DNA from: Guadua angustifolia
Lineage: Eukaryota; Streptophyta; Magnoliopsida; Poales; Poaceae
Direction of reading: 5' to 3'
Assembly: GCA_036346375.1 (NCBI GenBank)
Contig: CM070508.1
Location: 18,537,852-18,601,851, forward strand
Length of the DNA stretch: 64,000 bases
Numbering within the stretch: position 1 is the first letter of the stretch; every line of letters starts with the position of its first letter. The notes beneath the pieces were generated by a model. That model was not told where the DNA came from. It ran no database searches and worked only from the letters and a program-made list of their open reading frames with translations. The position numbers and the translations under genes were made by a program. Shown in pieces: positions 22,636 to 33,532 of this stretch.

Positions 22636-23816
22636 CTAAATACTCGCATCATCATTAACACTACCACAAATATGGTTCACAGACTTATTACTGAAATCCA
22701 AAAGGGAAAAGCGGAACAAGCCTCCGCACTCATAGCCTTTACCAATAAATAGTCCATGCTTTGACACAACTACTTTATTGGACTCTAACACTACCTTAAA
22801 CCCATCTCTGCATAGAAGGGAGCCACTAACGAGATTCTTGTTTATAGAAGGGATATGCTGCATGTTCTTCAGCTGCACGATCTTTCCCGAAGTAAACTTC
22901 AGATCCACTATGCCAGTGCCATGAACAGAAGCATGTGACCCATTTCCTATCAGGACGGAGGAATCCCGAGTGACCTGATAAGAAGAGAACATATTAATGT
23001 CAGAACACACATGAACATTAGCACCCGTATCAATCCACCAACTGGAAGATTGAAATACTGAAAGCACAGAAGGTAAATTACCATACCCTGCGTCTCCAGT
23101 GTTGCTAGCGGTCACCGTGTTGACAGCCTTGCACGCCTGTCTATTGTTGGCCTTTTTCCCTCGACGGACTGCACGATCTGGACATTCCTTGGAAAAGTGC
23201 TTGACCTCACCACATGTGAAGTAGGGCAGCTCAACCTTGTTCATCATCTTCTTCTTGAAGTTGGTAGTCTTGTTAGGCTTGTTCTTCCCTTTGTTCTTGC
23301 TGTAGTTCGTCTGAACCATATTGGCGCTAGACTGGCCCTCGGCTCCCTTACCATTAAAGTCCTTAGCCCGAGCCTTCTCTTCAACATCAAGGGACGCTAT
23401 CAGACTTTCGACTGATATCTTTGTCCTCTTATGTTTTAGAGTAGTGCCGACACTCTTCCACGAGGGAGGCGGTTTTGCAATGATGCAACCGGCCACAAAA
23501 GGATCAAGTAAGATACATTCCAGGAGTTCGAGTTCCTTGACAATGCACTGTATCTCATGGGCTTGCTCTACAATAGAGCAATTATCAGCCATCTTATAGT
23601 CATGAAAGTTTTCCATGACATACAGTTCACTTCTTGCATCCGATGCACCGAACTTGGCGTTTAGTGTATCCCACAGCACCTTCGCATCTGTTATGTGGAT
23701 GTACACATCACACAGATGGTCGGCAAGAACGCTAAGAATGCATCCCACGAAAAAAGTATTGGCATCCGTGAAACTCTTTTGCTGCTCAGCAGAGAGATCA
23801 CCTTCACGCTTGCATC
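22636..23816 (-). pseudogene. copia gag and protease
   Basis: The N-terminus is lost in the deletion that removed the 5' LTR; the preserved frame begins about YLSAEQQKSF. Gag continues with LWDTLNAKFGA and ELELLECILLDPF. A zinc knuckle reads YFTCGEVKHFSKEC, with the first cysteine replaced by tyrosine. The protease active site is WWIDTGANVHVCSD, followed by LVSGSLLCRDGFKVV and the GAG-pre-integrase region. The frame stops at a TAG (22636-22638) where the family normally has tryptophan before HSRLCH. The next frame continues in phase, so this is a point nonsense mutation. Confidence 0.85.
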
Positions 23817-24019
23817 CGTGGGCCTTTGAGATTTTCTTTAGGAATTATGGTCTTTACATGGGCAAGACCCACTAAATTCCAACAAAGATTGCTTACATGG
23901 ACTCAATTACCAGGTGCAGCGGCTCTAGGGCGCTGCACCGGGCGAAGCAGCGCCCTAGGCACGCAGCTTCATGCCTGCGCAGCGTGTAGTGCCGTGGTGG
24001 AGGCTTCGACGAGAGTAGC

Positions 24020-24186
24020 GAACCGGGCGCGTGGCAAGGTGGGCCTGGACTGAGAAAAATGAAAAAATTGAACAGCGAACTGGGGCCGTGGCACGCAAGC
24101 GCGACAGGCCACATTTGTAATTTTTATTTCACGGAGGCTATTTTTAAAAATACAAAAACAGCCGAGATTAAAACAGTAAAAATTTC
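24020..24186 (-). repeat. Right terminal inverted repeat of the Pack-MULE
   Basis: Inverted counterpart of 6847-7010. The outer end abuts the imperfect 9-bp duplication. The GC-rich block 23914-24019 just inside it has no clear partner on the left. Confidence 0.75.
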
Positions 24187-24195
24187 TATAAAAGT

Positions 24196-24984
24196 ATGGG
24201 CATAGACTGCAGAGATGAGTGAGGCATCAGTCAGAGGGAGATGAGAGAATGCCTGGCAGAGCAATAATAGCACGCTCGCCATTCGCCTCCCTCCGTTTTG
24301 TCCCCCTGTACGTAACGCCCCGCTCCACACCGGGCCCCTGCCGCGCCTCTCCCAAGTCCCAAACGCTTCCGGTAATGGTATGCCACCAGTCACCGCGAAA
24401 CTTACCTACCACCCTTTCACAAACAGTGTAGTGTGAATTGTACATTTGCTACCCACATAGCAAGCAGCTACAAAAATTAAGAAATTTTTTTTATGGACCT
24501 AGCAATTTGGCCCGTGTACTTGCATGAGTATTATACTTAAAACATGTTTAAATAATTTGGTGATACCTATATGGTTTTGCTTTTTGAAAAATAGATCATT
24601 GGAAAACTCTATGTATGATATTTTTAATATTATATATTATAATAGAGAAAATATTTACTCTGTTTCCCAATACATATCATTAGTGACCAAAACTTTATTC
24701 TTCGAATATTTACATAGCAAAATAGTAAACATAATGTGACATAACATGTCCATTTATATCATTGGCATTGCTTTTTTCATTATTGCAATGCTTGTCTATC
24801 CTGCATGCTCATAATACAAATTATATAGTTTATACCAGTATAGCCAAATGAATATATGTCAATATGTTACTATCTCAATTCCTTTGTACCGTAGAGGTGC
24901 CCCAAATAAAGGGTCATGGTGCTTTCTTTCTTTTTCTTTTTTTTAAAATTTTTTTAGCACATTCTATTTTTTCTTAATGGTTGT
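24196..24984. other. No gene recognised
   Basis: A short GC-rich start (24200-24400) is followed by AT-rich sequence. No terminal repeats or conserved frame. Confidence 0.4.
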
Positions 24985-27640
24985 AAACTACTAGGTAGAT
25001 AAGCGCGCTACGCTGCGCCAGTTGAATTTCGATAGCATGCGCTCAAAAATTTTTTTTTTTTATTTTCGCAAAACCACCCACCGGTCAAAAATAGTTTAGA
25101 AGAAAAAGGGTAAAAAATTATTAGAGATGACAACCTTCTTTTGTCGAGTCTAATACTCTACGCGTTCACTGAGTAATAATACATGTTCGCAAAACCACCC
25201 ACCGGTGAAAAATAGCCTAGAGGAAAAAGGGCGAAAAATTATTAGAGATGACAACCTTCTTTTGTCGAGTCTAATACTCCACGCGTTCACCGAGTAATAA
25301 TACATAAACCTTCGACGAATCTGTTTTTTTCGTTTTTTGGTTTTTTGCGTTTGCTAAAAAAAATAGGTCGTTAGGACCTGCCGGCGAATCTATGGGTCGC
25401 TATAAATTTTCGGACGAATCTACATTTTTTTTAAAAAAAACACGCGGTTATGACCCGTTGGCAAATCCATAAGTTGCTATAAACCTTTGATGAATCTATG
25501 TTTTTTTGGTGATGAAAACATTTTTCCCGGGTTTTTTGGGTGACGAAAACATTTTTCCCGGGTTTTTTTGTTGCGCTTGCTAAAAAAATTGGGTCGTTAG
25601 GACGCGCCGGCGAATCTATGGATCGCTATAAATCTTCGGACGAATATACATTTTTTTTAAAAAAAACCCCGCGGTTATGATGACAACCTTCTTTTGTCGA
25701 GCCTAATACTCTACACGTCCACCACAAAAAATTATCAGAGATGACAACCTTCTTTTGTCGAGTCGAATACTCTATGCGTTTACCGAGTAATAATACATGT
25801 TCGTAAAACCACCCACCGGTGAAAAATAGTCTAAAGGAAAAAGGGCGAAAAATTATAGATAATGACCCGTGCTACACCGCGGCATATGTAATTTGTTTGC
25901 TGCGCCACGCGAAATTTTGATCGCCTAATACTTATGGGGAAAACTGTGTAATCCCGGCTTTTCCGTTTTTTTAAGAAAAAACGTGTCAAAAATAGCCTAG
26001 AGGGAAAAGGACCAAAAATTATTAGAGATGACAACCTTCTTTTGTCGAGTCGAATACTCTATGCGTTCACCGAGTAATAATATATGTTCGCAAAACCACC
26101 CACCGGCGAAAAATAGTCTAGAGGAAAAAGGGCGAAAAATTATTAGAGATAACAATCTTCTTTTGTCGAGCCTAATACTCTACACGTCCACCACCAAAAA
26201 TTATCAGAGATGACAACCTTCTTTTGTCGAGTCGAATACTCTATCGCGCTATGAGTAATAATACATGTTCGTAAAACCACCCACCGGCGAAAAATAGTCT
26301 AGAGGAAAAAGGGCGAAAAATTATTAGAGATGACAACCTTCTTTTGTCGAGCCTAACACTCTACACGTCCACCGAGTAATAGTATATGTTCGCGACAAAA
26401 AATTATTAGAGATGACAACCTTCTTTTGTCGAGCCTAATACTCTACACGTCCACCACCAAAAATTATCAGAGATAACAACCTTCTTTTTGTCGAGCCTAA
26501 TACTCTACACGTCCACCACCAAAAATTATCAGAGATGACAACATTCTTTTGTCGAGTCGAATACTCTATGCGTTTACCGAGTAATAATACATGTTCGTAA
26601 AACCACCCACCGGCGAAAAATAGTCTAGAAGGAAAAGGGCGAAAAATTATTAGAGATAACAACTTTCTTTTGTCGATCCTAACACTCTATACGCCCACCG
26701 AGTAATAGTACATGTTCGCGACAAAAAATTATTAGAGATGACAACCTTCTTTTGTCGAGCCTAAGACTCTACACGTCCACCACAAAAAATTATCAGAGAT
26801 GACAACCTTCTTTTGTCGAGTCGAATACTCTATGCGTTTACCGAGTAATAATACATGTTCGTAAAACCACCCACCGGCGAAAAATAGTCTAAAGGAAAAA
26901 GGGCGAAAAATTATTAGAGACGACAACCTTCTTTTATCGAGCCTAATACTCTACACGTCTACCGAGTAATAGTACATGTTTGCGACAAAAAATTATTAGA
27001 GATGACAACCTTCTTTTGTCGAGTCGAATACTCTACACGTTCACATGTAAAAAAAACCCGCGGTTATGACCCGTTGGCAAATCTCTAAGTTGCTATAAAC
27101 CTTCGACGAATCTGTGTTTTTCTGGTGACGAAAACTTTTTTTTTGTTTTTTTTGGGCGGCGAAAACTTTTTTTCCGGTTTTTTGGGCAGCGAAAACATTT
27201 TTTCCGGGTTTTTTGGGCGGTGGAAACATTTTTTCCGGCGAAAACATTTTTTCCGGGTTTTTTGGGCGGCGGAAACATTTTTTCCGGTTTTTTTCGACGA
27301 CGAAAAATTTTTCCCGGGAAAAACGGAGAAAGGACCCGAACGTAAGAAGTAGGGACCTGTTTGTTATTTTTTTGGACCTGTTCGCTATCTTGAAAAATTA
27401 GAAAAGGGCTTGTTCGCGATTCGAGATTAACGGGAGGCTTTTAGTAAACGCCACGCCAGGACCCAAAGCGAAGAAATTTTTTTTTGTCTCACGAAAATTA
27501 CACGAGGACCTATCCGTAATTTCAAGAAAGCGGAGGGCCTTTTTTCCAAAAATCGCCGACGACACGTGGACCGGCTGGGAGGGCTCCAATTCCTTCGCTC
27601 ATAAGGGTGTTAATATCTATCAACGACTTTTATTACAGTA
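24985..27640 (+). repeat. Transposon-like repeat with mosaic tandem array
   Basis: The block begins near GATAAGCGCGCTACGCTGCG and ends near ATAAGGGTGTTAATATC. It is built of tandem units (25065-27035), short GGCGGCGAAAACATTTTTTCC repeats (27115-27320) and a unique tail (27320-27600). The tail is homologous in inverted orientation to 63290-63800. No transposase is visible. The class is not determined. Confidence 0.6.
25065..27035 (+). repeat. Tandem array of ~121-bp and ~62-bp units
   Basis: The core phrase GACAACCTTCTTTTGTCGAG (with small variants) recurs about 16 times. The full unit of about 121 bp runs through AAAACCACCCACCGG and GGAAAAAGGGCG; shorter ~62-bp units lack the latter half. 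Full and short units are interspersed, and unrelated spacers interrupt at 25310-25670 and 25870-25990. Confidence 0.8.
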
Positions 27641-28380
27641 TAGATTTTGATTTGTATTTTATATATATTAAAATAAAATTCCTTACCTTAATTTATTTCT
27701 TTTTATTGAATTAGCACTTTTTGGGAATTTTAATTCTGAATAAAACCAAACTTTCTAATTTTTTTCACTCAGTGTGGAATTAGAAAATCAACTAACAATT
27801 TTGTTAGATTTTTATTCTAAATTTGCATTTTTAAACTTTTGATAGACTTTTCTTAATTTTTAGGTTGGAATTAGTAGGTAAATCCAAATGTTCATTTTTA
27901 TTTCTATTTTATGTCATTTTACTTGACATGTAATATTTATTTTAATCTAATTATTTTTATTTAATTTATTTTTTTAGGTTAGAATTTGTATACAGATCAA
28001 AATTCTAGTTTTCATCTAATTTTGTTTCAAATTTCGGCTATATCGGATCTTACTTTGAAGTTTGTATGAAAATCAAATTTCTAATTTCCTGCTTATGTAG
28101 ATAAACTTAGTTAGGGTTTATTAGATTAAACGCCATACATTTTGCTTTTTTTTAAAGAATTTTTAATGTATTTCTCTTTTTTCTTAGTGGCTCAAAAAGA
28201 TATGGCACGAGCTTTTAATATATAATAGGTTGGATCACATCTATCTCTAATAGATAGAGTAGTACTATGTCTATCCATTAGGGGCAAACACGGCTAAATT
28301 CTATCAAGTACTACTTGCTTCTATGCCTCATTGATACGAGAGCTGGAAAAATACTGTAAAACAGAGGGATTAGCCTGTTA
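27641..28380. other. AT-rich intergenic, nothing recognised
   Basis: Very AT-rich sequence with no coding frame and no paired termini found. Confidence 0.4.
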
Positions 28381-28732
28381 GGTCCTGTTTAGAAGCAATG
28401 TATTTTTATAGTTTCTAAGTAATATCATAGTTTTTAAGAATACTATGGTATTTTATACCATGAGGTGTTTGGTTACCATGCCAAAAGCTCTGTATTAAAA
28501 ACTATGGTTTGGTAGATACCATGGTATTTTTAGAGTATTTGAAACTCCACTCCAACCCAAAGTTTTCATGGTTTTGGCTAGCTTCTTGTCTATTTCCACT
28601 CAAATACCATGTTTTGTGATGTTGCATCCAAACAGTTGGTAGTTCCAAGAAATACCATGGCATGATAAAATAATTGCAAATCATAGTATACTAAAACTAT
28701 AATTTTAAAATACATTGTTTCCAAACAGGACC
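28381..28732. mobile_element. Tourist-like MITE (352 bp)
   Basis: Ends GGTCCTGTTTAGAAGCAATG and, inverted, GGTCCTGTTTGGAAACAATG, flanked by TTA (28378-28380 and 28733-28735). The interior is rich in ATACCATGGTATTTT palindromes. Non-coding. Confidence 0.85.
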
Positions 28733-29469
28733 TTAGTGTTTTCGAATCGATAAAGATTTTCTTTGTGCTAGAGATGTTGTAGAGACTAGAGAGCATGGGC
28801 GCCTAGCAAGGCACTCCCAAGTCTGGTCCTGATGTTGATGTGCGTTGAATTTGAATGGAATTCTCATCATTCGCCAGGCGTGGTAACCGGCGGAACCAAT
28901 CGGTTAACGCCGTCTGTGTTCTAGGTGGAATCGTCCTCGATCGGCAGCGAACTCGAGAGTCATGAAACGGCTCTTTTGTGCGGAACGCATGTAACTACGG
29001 CATCAGGCATCCGTCGTTATCCAGCTAGTACATCAGTGGGAGACGAGTACGGATCCCAACTAATTCCCAAGAAGGATCGGAGAAAGGAATAGTATAAAGA
29101 CACGAGCAGTACGTTTATACCTTTCCTCCTAATATAAGTTCTATAAATTTTAAAATAAATAAAAAAATAAATAATTATTACCTATCTTTCATTTATATTT
29201 TAATATTTATGTAATTTTAAAAAAAAGAAGTACAGTAAAACTTCTTTAAAATATTCGCAATTCTTTCCGAGCTATATCTTCTTCCTCATGTGCATGTACG
29301 CGTACGCTGCCGCGTGCTTAGCTCAGCTCAGGCCGATCGAGCCAGACAGATGGACGCATGCTCCCGTCCAACCATCCATGGAACGTTTGTGTGTGACTGA
29401 TCACCTGTGTTTGAAGTCAAAACTGACGCCATCGCCAGAGGGTGGGGCCCGCTCGTCTGTCGCAGCCGC

Positions 29470-29715
29470 AGAGGTTGCTGCGAATTATATATTTGTATTA
29501 CCGTCTGGAGGAGGTGGGCGTCGTACCGGGTTGGACCGGCACAGGTCTATCGTGCTATGTGCTTGAACCGTGTCGGACCGCGACGGCGCGGAGGTTGCTG
29601 GGAATTGTACATTTGTACTACCGTCTAGAGGTGGGCGTCGTGCCGGGCCGGGCCGCCCGGCCCGGGTTCATCGTGCTTCGTGCTTAAATCGTGTCGGGCC
29701 GCGACGGCCCGTCGT
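29470..29715. repeat. Tandem duplication, ~125-bp unit
   Basis: Two units share GAGGTTGCTG, TTGTAYTACCGTCT, GTGGGCGTCGT, CGTGCTTCGTGCTT-like and GTGTCGGRCCGCGACGG phrases in the same order. GC-rich; the style recalls hAT subterminal sequence, but no ends were found. Confidence 0.6.
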
Positions 29716-30587
29716 GCCCGCCATGTTGTGCCAGGCCGGCCCGACTCACCTTCGGCGAGCCCAAACACGGCTCATTTGCGCTTCGTGCCGTGCCGGTCCA
29801 GTCCTAACCCATTTGTACAATTGTGACAAGAAGAAAGGAACCAAAAACACATGGAGTTAAGACAGCGCACAAATATTATAGAAAAAAGAATTAAAATTTA
29901 TTTATTCTTAGAACTAGGGGGATGTACTGAACACAAGCGAGAGAGAGGGTAACGAGAGAGTGAGGAAGAGATGCAATCGAGATTAAGAGAGACGGATGAG
30001 CAAGGGAGAAATTGAAAGAGACGGGTGAGAGAAAGAGCTGACCTGTCTCTCTTAAGTGCCGATAGTTCATACTGTTGGGTACGTCCATAACACTCACGCT
30101 CTGTAAATCGGTGATCTTCATACTGAGCTTCTTTTTCAAGCCTTGAGTCATCGAGCTTGACACGGCCCATACTACAGTGTCATGTCAGGCCGTGCTGCCC
30201 ATCGTGTCTGGTTCTTAAACCCGGCATGGCCTATGCTACAGTGTCATGCTGGCCCGACACGGTCCACTTCTTGCCGGACCAGGCTTCAGACTATACCATG
30301 CCCACCGTGCCTCAGACCAGCCCAAAAAAACCTGGCCCAAGTGCCCACCTCTACTACCATCCATACCACTGATCGCCCTAATTCCACGGTTCGAATTTTA
30401 TACCAGTTTTAATTACGGTCACATTGTACGCAGTAATACCCCGTGAATACGCCATTGTCAACCAGCAATCTTTACCAAGGACGTCTATGTTTAGATCGCC
30501 CTTCAGTGCAAATGAGCCAGTTCGTTCGGGTCACCTGAGAATCTCAAGGTTCAAATTTTCGTTTGCATGAGAAAAACCGGACCAAGC

Positions 30588-32411
30588 CGAAATCCGAAAT
30601 TTCGGCCGAAATTCAGTAATTTCGGCCGGAGGAGATTCAAAATTCAAATCCGGTTTGATTTCCACCGAATTTCGCCGATAATACCCGAAATTTCGCCGAA
30701 ATTTCCCGAAATTTCGAAATTTCGGTCAAAATGAACTAACTGAAAATTGGTTCAAACGATGTCAAAAAATTTTTAAATTTTTTTTTAGGTTCCTCACACA
30801 TTATAGATGTTCTCAAAAAATTTTCATATGATTATCAGTTCTGTGGATTTTTAAAAAAATTCAAATATTGGTACTGTCCCAATGAAACGTTGATCGGCAA
30901 GTTTGAACCGGATGAAAATAGTACAAACGATGTTAGAACATTTTGAAATTTTTTATGGAGATTCCTAACATATTTATGATATTTTTTAAAAAAATTCAGA
31001 TGATGATAAAATGTGAGGAATTTTAAAAAATTCTAACATTGGTACTGTCTTGGTAAAGCGCTGAGCGGCAAGTTTCATCCGAATGAAAATTACAACAACG
31101 AGGTTATAAAATGTTGAAAAGTTTTCTGGATGGTCATGACACAACCATAATATTATCATAAAATTTTCATATGATTATCAGGTGTCATTAATTTTTAAAA
31201 ATTCCAACAGTAGTACTATCCTGTTAAAAGGCCGATGATCAATAATAGATTTACTTTAGCAATAAGAAATGTTTAAATTTTTCAAAAATTTTACATAAGG
31301 GTGACAAGGAAATGGTTAATATCTCATAAAAATTTTGAATCATGATCACGCTCCAGAAAATTTATAAAATTCGTAGAAGGCACAGTGCCATTTATGTTCT
31401 TTCTCTGTTTGATTTTTGAAATATAATACAACAAATTAAGTTCAATGTCAGAATTAAATGAAAATATTATGTCATAATTTCAATCTGAAAATTTTATATT
31501 ATCTTCCCCAGAAATAAATTCATCAAAATTAAAAATATCAGAAATTAATAAATTAATTTAGGACATTTAAAAATTCAAAAACGGAGAGTATTGAAAACTA
31601 GTACTTTGAATGTCAGAATTTTTATAAATTCCTGGAGAAATATTTTGAGTTGAAAATTTTACATAAGAATCCTTATCTCAAATAAATTTGAAAAACAAAA
31701 TTTCAAAAAGTTATAAAAATATTTGAATTGCCTGATAAATCCTTAGCTCAAATGAATTGATTTTTGAAATATAATACAACAAATTAAGTTTAGTGCTTAC
31801 TGCATTGATAGATTTTATTGAGCAAACCAAGAAAGTTGAAATTTTTTGAAAATTTTATAGAATGGTACTGAGGAAGTTCTTAATCTTTCGTAAAAATTTT
31901 AGATGATGATCACACTCGAGAAAATTTAGAAAAATCTAACAAGTTTACTATCCCAATTATGTCCATTCTGTTTTTGATTTTTTGAAGATAACAAATGATG
32001 TTAAATTATTTTGAAATTTTTTATCTATGATCCCAAACAACAAGGGATGGTACCATAATTTTTTCAGATGATTATCAGGCTTGTAAAAGGTTTTAAAAAT
32101 CTGACAGTGTTTCTGCCTAAATTTTTAAAAATCTCAAAAAATTAGTTTTTCATCAAATTTTCATGTAACAAGACTTTGTTAAGGGTTATTGGACCCATTC
32201 CGCTCAAATCCGGCCAAAACATTTGAAAATCCGGATTGAAAACCCGAAATTTCGGCGAAATTTCCGAAATTACTGTAGCAGTTACTGTAGCAAATCAATT
32301 TTTTTAAAATTTTGAATTCGGCCGGTATATCCAAATTCGGAGGGGGGGGGGCGAAAAGCGAAATTTCGGTGAAAATTCACCGAAATTCGGCGGTTTTTTT
32401 TATCCCTGTCT
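30588..32411 (-). repeat. Dispersed AT-rich repeat, copy 2 (inverted relative to copy 1)
   Basis: Reverse complement homologous to 1866-3303, including both GAAATTTCGG-rich ends and the CCAATAACCC and AACTAATTTTTTGAGA phrases. This copy is about 390 bp longer and shows the internal periodicity more clearly: GATGATTATCAGG-type phrases near 30826, 31001, 31167 and 32063. A G-homopolymer lies at 32340-32351. Confidence 0.65.
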
Positions 32412-33529
32412 GAGATGGATCACCCTTTCCGGCCGGGGGGACACGCACGCAGCACTCTCCTCGTGGCCACGCTCACCATTCCGGTCACCTGCCCACGATC
32501 TTTTCTCGAAAGCCTCCGTGTATTTGTTCCTCTTCCTACACTTCTTTTTTCATCTTTAGCCTCTAAATCTAGCCTTTTCTCAACTACAAAAGTATCTACT
32601 GTACTTTCTTACTGCAGTGGCTCTGTCCACTGTGGTAGCAATCTAACAAGCGTAGAAAGTGGCAGATCTTATCTTCATACTGAGCTCAGGATCTAGGCAG
32701 ATGTCCGTCGAGCTCGGATACTATAGTAGTTCATCTAGCACACATACGAGGAATCCTTTGAACTACGCTAATAGAATGTGTTATGGTGTTGACAACCTAT
32801 CACGGTATATAACATGTGTCGTCTGTCACTGTTTTTACGGTAAAAAAGAGAGCTAGATTTATAATTTTATTAAGAAAGAGGCTAAAGATGAAACAAGCAC
32901 GGAGAGAGACCAAATAGAGCAGAAGCTCCCTTTTTTTCACGCTAGGCATGCCCTTTAGCGCCCCGCCGTGCGTACGTTCTCCGCGCGCGCTTGGTTCACT
33001 TCCAGCCATCGTATTCCCCGCGCCGACCGTGTCGTCGAACACCGCCGCGCGCGCTCTTTATTTGCGTGTGCAGCAGTTTCTTGCCGACCGATCGATCGCG
33101 CGCCCGGCGCGCGCGCAGCTGGTGATCGAGCTTGACTCACTCGCGCGTGGCAGTTTCTCTAGCTATGCATTTATATTATGCAGTACTTGTATAAGCAACA
33201 GTTAACGAAAGCATCTGGAGTGAAAAAAAATGCGTCTCAGGTTCGTATAAAACATCATCTATCTAGGCTAACCGTTGGTTAGTGTTATTTCAGCAACGGC
33301 AGATCGATGGTTCCGGCGAAGTTTTGATTGATTGCCATCCCGTGACCGAAACAGTGCCAACGAGAGAATTTCTTGTCGTACGCACGCGATGAAGTCCATC
33401 TCCTATCATTGCGGTATCGAATCTTGAAATGACTATAAATGATATCGGGTGAGACATGGACGAGCCGCGGAAAAGCTCACAAGCACTCACCTCAGAACTG
33501 GTGACGCCTGCGTGCATGCATGCACTACA
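32412..33529. other. Mixed-composition sequence, no gene supported
   Basis: Contains GC-rich patches near 32950-33150 and short open frames with no family resemblance. No exon structure could be supported. Confidence 0.35.
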
Positions 33530-33532
33530 GGA

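Larger units (their letters stand above)
18527..23884 (-). mobile_element. Ty1/copia retrotransposon with truncated 5' LTR
   Basis: Flanked by a perfect AAGAT duplication (18522-18526 and 23885-23889) inside the last captured exon. The 3' LTR is 18527-19484 (958 bp, TGTTGAG...TTCCAACA on the plus strand), preceded on the element strand by the purine tract GGTGGGGGAT. Of the 5' LTR only about 67 bp remains (23818-23884), joined directly to gag, so the rest of the LTR and the primer site are deleted. The order is gag, protease, integrase, reverse transcriptase, RNase H. Two nonsense codons and one frameshift break the polyprotein. Confidence 0.9.
7058..23913 (+). pseudogene. Captured host-gene fragment, at least four exons, unrecognised product
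   Basis: The exon pieces are: ~7080-7189 plus 12422-12574 (donor GT at 12575); 12712-12787 plus 13152-13186 plus 14702-14767 (acceptor AG at 12710-12711, donor GT at 14768); 14851-14868 plus 17486-17507 plus 17745-17840 (donor at 17841); and 18280-18526 plus 23890-23913 (acceptor at 18278, donor GT at 23914). With insertions and one copy of each target duplication removed, the frame runs on, and intron phases match at each junction. Peptide phrases include CFRCSDAVLH, GFFGITQDDGTLF, PIYVDWKKAAESNAL, KLGKWLNE, GFQIWTDKLKLW and WIAAERAISRYERIL. One in-frame TAA remains at 12788-12790, inside a MITE target site. The start of the first exon and the 3' end are not defined. I do not recognise the protein. 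Disruption is complete, so no product is expected. Confidence 0.65.
6847..24186. mobile_element. Pack-MULE-like Mutator element, heavily invaded
   Basis: The two ends are inverted copies of one sequence of about 165 bp. Each starts GAAATTTTTACTGTTTTA and continues through TTTTTGTATTTTTAAAAATA, a GGCCCCAGT phrase and a CCCACC...GGTTCG phrase. The flanks are GATGAAAGT (6838-6846) and TATAAAAGT (24187-24195), which agree at 7 of 9 bases and fit a 9-bp MULE duplication. No mudrA-type transposase is visible. With later insertions removed, about 1.9 kb remains. That fits the size, long terminal repeats and captured-exon content of Pack-MULEs. The main uncertainty is the age-worn target duplication. 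Confidence 0.72.

Noticed and set aside
25065..27035. CRISPR array
   Set aside because: Repeats are long, degenerate and of two lengths, and this is a plant nuclear sequence with no Cas genes.
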